From Oscillospiraceae bacterium (GTDB taxonomy: Bacteria; Bacillota; Clostridia; Oscillospirales; Ruminococcaceae), in contig JAFTNX010000103.1 of the NCBI GenBank assembly GCA_017451665.1, positions 1-18,596 of the forward strand: a DNA stretch of 18,596 nucleotides. Direction: 5' to 3'. A program made the translations under genes and the position numbers. The number at the start of each line of letters is the position of its first letter. Positions within the stretch are counted from its first letter, which is position 1. Below are positions 16,016-18,596 of this stretch, piece by piece. Below the pieces are notes generated by a model. It was not told the origin of the DNA. It worked only from the letters and a program-made list of their open reading frames with translations, and made no database searches.

Positions 16016-16366
16016 TTATAATTTTGTATTTTTTACTATCGAAATAAGTATCTTGTTGAGTTCCGAGCAATCTGTTTTCATGCTCTGAAATTGTTCATTT
16101 GTAAGCATTTCGCTTTCAAACAGAATTTCAAGCCAATACTCCGTTTCACTCGCCTCTTTCAAAGCAATATTCATTTTAGATGCAAACTCTTTTCTTGTCT
16201 GAGCCTGCAATGCCTCACGAACATTTGCCCCGATACTTGTTCCGCTTCTTACTATTTGTTTTGAAAGAACATATTCTTTTTGTTCTTCCCTTAGATATTT
16301 TCCGAGTTTAACAACTCTTACAGCAAATTTTTTGCTTTTATTCGCAATAATATTGTTGTCATACAT
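16016..16366 (-). CDS. Four-helix-bundle protein of the 23S-rRNA-IVP (S23) family
   Basis: The 116-residue, mostly helical, charged protein has the family pattern KSKKFAVRVVKLGKYL (helix 1), KQIVRSGTSIGANVREA (helix 2 start), KMNIALKEASETEYWLEIL (helix 3) and a C-terminal helix. Relatives are encoded in intervening sequences of 23S rRNA genes and as stand-alone genes in many bacteria; avd of diversity-generating retroelements shares the fold. Biochemical function is unknown, with nucleic-acid binding suspected. The ATG at 16366 has TGAGG about 9 bp upstream; a TTG at 16381 would overlap that site and is less likely. It interrupts the usual grpE-dnaK order and would be co-transcribed with the chaperones. 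Confidence 0.82.
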   Translation of the reverse strand: MYDNNIIANKSKKFAVRVVKLGKYLREEQKEYVLSKQIVRSGTSIGANVREALQAQTRKEFASKMNIALKEASETEYWLEILFESEMLTNEQFQSMKTDCSELNKILISIVKNTKL

Positions 16367-16383
16367 ACATAAAAACCTCAATC

Positions 16384-16400
16384 CGTCGGCAGAACCGACG
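16384..16400. repeat. GC-rich mini-hairpin CGTCGG-CAGAA-CCGACG
   Basis: A perfect 6-bp stem lies 3 bp from heptamer array 4 and just upstream of the four-helix-bundle gene's ribosome binding site. In the transcript it would fold close to that site. Confidence 0.65.
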
Positions 16401-16402
16401 CC

Positions 16403-16437
16403 TTAATTGTCAATTGTCCATTGTCCATTGTCAATTA
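16403..16437 (-). repeat. Heptamer array 4 (4 units, minus orientation)
   Basis: Plus-strand units read TTGTCAA-TTGTCCA-TTGTCCA-TTGTCAA, flanked by TTAA and TTA. It begins 2 bp after the grpE stop codon in the direction of transcription. Oriented opposite to array 3. Confidence 0.85.
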
Positions 16438-16438
16438 T

Positions 16439-16993
16439 TTAAGGGTTTGCCACTACTACCATAGCATAACGGATGATTTTATCTCCGATTTTATAGCCTT
16501 TCTGGAATGTTTCTGCAACAATATTTTCACCAAGCTCAGGGTCCTCAATCTGATTTACTGCGTTTGCAACATTAGGGTCAAACTCCTTGCCTGTCGGGTC
16601 AATAACCTCAACTCCGAGTTTAGTAAGCATATCACCCATCTGCTTAAAAATCATTGAAACGCCCTGCTTATAGCTTTCGTCTGTTGTTTCAGCGTTAAGT
16701 GCTCTTTCAAAGTTGTCAAACACCGGAAGAATTTCCATAAGTGTATTTCCCTTTGCGTTTGCAGAAAGCTCAAGTCTTTCCTTGGCACTTCTCTTTCTGA
16801 AATTATCATATTCAGCCATAAGTCTGAGGTATTTGTCTTTTTGTTCCGAAAGCTCTTTTTCAAGCTTTTCTTCCTTTGTAAGTTCAACTGTTTCCTCAAC
16901 AGTTTCCTCTGTTACTTCTTCTGTTTCTTCTGCCTTTTCGACAGTTTCTTCAATAATTTCCTGTTCTTCTGTTACTTTGTTTTCGCTATTCAA
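16439..16993 (-). CDS. grpE: Nucleotide exchange factor GrpE
   Basis: GrpE releases ADP from DnaK. With the chosen start it has 184 residues: a Glu-rich disordered N-terminus (about 1-36), a long coiled coil (about 37-85, containing YLRLMAEYDNFRKRSAKE), and the C-terminal beta domain ending in IRYAMVVVANP with the GrpE signature GYKIGDKIIRYAMVVV. I choose TTG at 16991-16993 because a perfect AGGAGG (17000-17005) sits 6 bp upstream. The start then overlaps the hrcA stop (TTGAATAG). The alternative ATG at 17011, six codons earlier, lacks a good site and would put AGGAGG inside the coding region. Coupled translation with hrcA is likely. Confidence 0.9.
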   Translation of the reverse strand: MNSENKVTEEQEIIEETVEKAEETEEVTEETVEETVELTKEEKLEKELSEQKDKYLRLMAEYDNFRKRSAKERLELSANAKGNTLMEILPVFDNFERALNAETTDESYKQGVSMIFKQMGDMLTKLGVEVIDPTGKEFDPNVANAVNQIEDPELGENIVAETFQKGYKIGDKIIRYAMVVVANP

Positions 16994-18005
16994 TGGAATC
17001 CTCCTCGTCATCGCCCGAAATAAGCTCAGTAATCTTTCCCGTCATATATTCAAGGTACGGAATAAAGCGTCTGTAATCAATTCTCATAGGGCCTATAAGT
17101 CCAAGTGTTCCAACCTGTCTGCCCTTCTTACTGTAAGGGGAAGTAATCAGGCTTGAGTTGTTGATTACAAAGCTGTCCGTTTCAGGTGAAAACATAACGT
17201 GAAGTCCGCTGAATGACTCATCCAAAAAGTTTGCAATCTCCGTTCTGTTTTCAAGGAAGGAAATAATTTCATTCTGACTGTATTCGCTTCTTGCAATCAG
17301 ATTTGTTTCCCCCGTAACCTTTACCTTTCTGCCACTTATTTCTCTTGACATATTGTAAATCTCTGCTATCAGTGGCGAAAGCGTAACCATATAAGTTCCA
17401 AGCGCCTCTTCAAGCTGTGTAAGTTTCTCCTCGCTGATGTCGTTTAAAGCAATTCCCTCTAAGTTCTGAGAAATAAATTCCCCTAAGAAATCCAGCTGTT
17501 CGTTTGTAAGGTCAAATTCCAGTCTGCACACCTTATTTTTAATAGAACCATTTGAGGTAATCATCAACAACACATACATTCTCTTTCCTGTCGGAATAAC
17601 CTCCAGCTTAGAGATAACCGAAAATTTCGGTGATGTGTTTGACGCAACAGCAGCGCATTTTGTAATCTCTGCAAGAGCCATTGTAGCCGAATCCACAAGC
17701 TCATCCTCCGAAGTAAAATCCGTCGGGAACATCTCGTCAATGATACTCATTTCGCTTTCGCTCAGTGGATTTTTTTCCATAAGGCTGTCAACATAAAGTC
17801 TGTATCCCTTATAGGTAGGCACACGCCCTGCCGAAGTGTGTGGCTGTTCAAGATAGCCCTGTTTTTCAAGCTCAGCCATTTCGTTTCTTATTGTTGCCGA
17901 AGATGCCGAAACATAGTTCATAATCGCCTTTGAACCAACCGGCTCGCCTTTGAGAATGTATTCATCCACAACCGCTGAAAGAATTCTGAGCTTTCTGCTA
18001 TCCAC
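16986..18005 (-). CDS. hrcA: Heat-inducible transcription repressor HrcA
   Basis: The 339-residue repressor binds CIRCE and shuts off class I heat-shock genes; in characterised Gram-positives the GroE chaperonin keeps it active. The N-terminal winged helix shows MDSRKLRILSAVVDEYI, EPVGSKAIM and SASSATIRNEMAELEKQGYL, followed by QPHTSAGRVPTYKGYRLYVD, the family hallmark. The C-terminal GAF-like and dimerisation regions run to about residue 330. The start is GTG at 18003-18005 behind GAGGTGAGG. As the first gene behind its own operator, it is autoregulated. Confidence 0.95.
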   Translation of the reverse strand: MDSRKLRILSAVVDEYILKGEPVGSKAIMNYVSASSATIRNEMAELEKQGYLEQPHTSAGRVPTYKGYRLYVDSLMEKNPLSESEMSIIDEMFPTDFTSEDELVDSATMALAEITKCAAVASNTSPKFSVISKLEVIPTGKRMYVLLMITSNGSIKNKVCRLEFDLTNEQLDFLGEFISQNLEGIALNDISEEKLTQLEEALGTYMVTLSPLIAEIYNMSREISGRKVKVTGETNLIARSEYSQNEIISFLENRTEIANFLDESFSGLHVMFSPETDSFVINNSSLITSPYSKKGRQVGTLGLIGPMRIDYRRFIPYLEYMTGKITELISGDDEEDSIE

Positions 18006-18028
18006 AACCTCACCTCGTTTTCAAGATT

Positions 18029-18055
18029 TTAGCACTTACTTATCCAAAGTGTTAG
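18029..18055 (-). promoter_or_regulatory. Second, degenerate CIRCE overlapping the first
   Basis: TTAGCACTT (18029-18037), a 9-nt spacer and AAGTGTTAG (18047-18055). The right arm shares TTAG with the left arm of the perfect CIRCE. Relative to consensus there is one mismatch in the left arm and three in the right, while the 9-nt spacing is preserved. Confidence 0.45.
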
Positions 18056-18078
18056 CACTCAAACTTTCCGAGTGCTAA
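18052..18078 (-). promoter_or_regulatory. CIRCE operator (HrcA binding site)
   Basis: TTAGCACTC (18052-18060), nine bases, GAGTGCTAA (18070-18078): a perfect match to consensus. It lies just downstream of the -10 box, where bound HrcA would block transcription initiation, and within the 5' leader of the operon mRNA. Confidence 0.97.
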
Positions 18079-18082
18079 CTAT

Positions 18083-18111
18083 AGTTTAATACATTTTTCC
18101 GTAATTGTCAA
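18083..18111 (-). promoter_or_regulatory. Sigma-A promoter of the hrcA-grpE-dnaK-dnaJ operon
   Basis: On the minus strand TTGACA (18106-18111, perfect -35) and TAAACT (18083-18088, -10) are 17 bp apart. The predicted start falls at the edge of the CIRCE. Confidence 0.8.
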
Positions 18112-18193
18112 GTAGTTATATTACAATTTTTCCACAAACCGATACAATATATTTTGTGCAAGACTACAAAGAGAATACCCGAAAAGATAAAAG

Positions 18194-18222
18194 TTGAAAA
18201 AATATGAGTGGTGTGGTATAAT
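18194..18222 (+). promoter_or_regulatory. Predicted promoter of rsuA
   Basis: TTGAAA (18194-18199) and a perfect TATAAT (18217-18222) are separated by 17 bp, with a TGG extended -10. The predicted start (about 18228-18230) lies inside heptamer array 5, so the array would form the first bases of the mRNA. Confidence 0.7.
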
Positions 18223-18224
18223 TC

Positions 18225-18257
18225 AATTGACAATTGACAGTTGACAATTGACAATTA
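18225..18257 (+). repeat. Heptamer array 5 (4 units, plus orientation)
   Basis: AA, then TTGACAA-TTGACAG-TTGACAA-TTGACAA, then TTA. It directly follows the -10 box of the rsuA promoter. The remaining leader, 18258-18330, shows nothing I can assign. Confidence 0.85.
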
Positions 18258-18341
18258 GTGGTATGCAGGATATTCATTATTCTGATGTGGTAAGGGAACA
18301 TTTTGCCCGAGTTATACTATATAAGTTTAAAGGAGTAACCT

Positions 18342-18596
18342 ATGAGCGAAATAATGCGACTTGATAAATTTATAGCTTCACAGCGTACTGACCTTTCACG
18401 AAAAGACGTGAAAGAGCTTTGCAAAAAAGGGAAAATCACCGTTAACAACGCCCTTGTAAAGCAAAGCGACGTAAAAATAGATGCCGAAAAGGACAAAATC
18501 GCTGTTGACGGCGTGGAAATCAGCTACAATAAATACATTTATATAATGCTCAACAAGCCTCAGGGGGTGGTTTGCTCTACCCGTGACGGAGCATCG
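18342..18596 (+). CDS. rsuA: 16S rRNA pseudouridine synthase, RsuA/RluB family (3' part outside window)
   Basis: The 85 visible residues begin with an S4-type RNA-binding domain (MRLDKFIASQRTDLSRKDVKELCKKGKITVNN, about 5-48). The start of the catalytic domain follows with the motif MLNKPQGVVCSTRDGA (69-84), typical of the RsuA group. The catalytic aspartate (RLDxxTxG motif) lies beyond the window. RsuA converts U516 of 16S rRNA to pseudouridine; RluB/RluE/RluF relatives act on 23S rRNA and cannot be excluded from the N-terminus alone. AGGAG (18331-18335) is 6 bp from the ATG. Confidence 0.85.
   Translation, partial: MSEIMRLDKFIASQRTDLSRKDVKELCKKGKITVNNALVKQSDVKIDAEKDKIAVDGVEISYNKYIYIMLNKPQGVVCSTRDGAS

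Larger units (their letters stand above)
15956..16437. mobile_element. Putative cassette: four-helix-bundle gene between inverted heptamer arrays
   Basis: The two outer arrays (15956-15988 and 16403-16437) are inverted relative to each other and match at about 30 of 34 positions, so they act as terminal inverted repeats. Between them are one small gene and a GC-rich mini-hairpin. The block fits between the grpE stop codon (2 bp away) and the dnaK ribosome binding site. The arrangement suggests insertion into an ancestral grpE-dnaK junction. No transposase is present, and no target duplication is evident. Confidence 0.5.

Noticed and set aside
4251..18257. The heptamer arrays as CRISPR repeats or a simple microsatellite.
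   Set aside because: Units are 7 bp with no unique spacers, so they are not CRISPR. Constant four-unit length and mixed variants argue against simple slippage.
18263..18364. A 33-codon frame from ATG at 18263 between the rsuA promoter and gene, running over the rsuA start.
   Set aside because: No clear ribosome binding site and no recognisable family; it overlaps the well-supported rsuA start. A leader peptide cannot be excluded, but nothing supports it.

Overview
This window looks like chromosomal DNA of a low- to mid-GC Clostridia, most likely a Ruminococcus-like member of the Oscillospiraceae. The indications are strong AGGAG-type ribosome binding sites, an HrcA/CIRCE-controlled hrcA-grpE-dnaK-dnaJ operon, a YtaF-type sporulation-era membrane protein, a double-domain acyl-CoA dehydratase activase, and palindromic repeats of a kind I associate with Ruminococcus genomes. 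No tRNA, rRNA or CRISPR array was seen. Placement below the order level is inference.

Layout. Positions 1-384 (minus) hold the N-terminal HPt domain of CheA. A 650-bp AT-rich divergent region follows. Then comes a plus-strand unit (1038-4250) with a NatA/NatB-like ABC exporter and a TraB/GumN-family lipoprotein, ending at a hairpin terminator. A cytoplasmic GH31 alpha-glycosidase (4375-6441) has its own promoter. Between it and the convergent birA (6724-7695, minus) lies a 286-bp palindrome-rich element with inverted termini (6442-6727), which looks like a MITE. A YtaF/MntP-type membrane protein (7776-8375) follows. A two-gene operon (8585-12763) encodes a tandem-ASKHA activase and a separate cysteine-bearing protein related to 2-hydroxyacyl-CoA dehydratase components.

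The chaperone operon runs on the minus strand from 18111 down to 12867: hrcA, grpE, a small four-helix-bundle gene of the 23S-rRNA-IVP family, dnaK and dnaJ. Its promoter has a perfect CIRCE operator overlapped by a second, degenerate CIRCE in tandem. HrcA represses the operon; GrpE, DnaK and DnaJ form the folding machine. The window ends in an rsuA-type 16S rRNA pseudouridine synthase (plus, partial).

The most unusual content is a dispersed family of short arrays, each of exactly four 7-bp units (consensus TTGACAA with TGCACAA and TGGACAA variants), at five intergenic sites. Two copies in inverted orientation bracket the four-helix-bundle gene and fit exactly between the grpE stop codon and the dnaK ribosome binding site, so the whole looks like a cassette inserted into a heat-shock operon. 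Other arrays abut stop codons or hairpins, and one lies over the predicted transcription start of rsuA.
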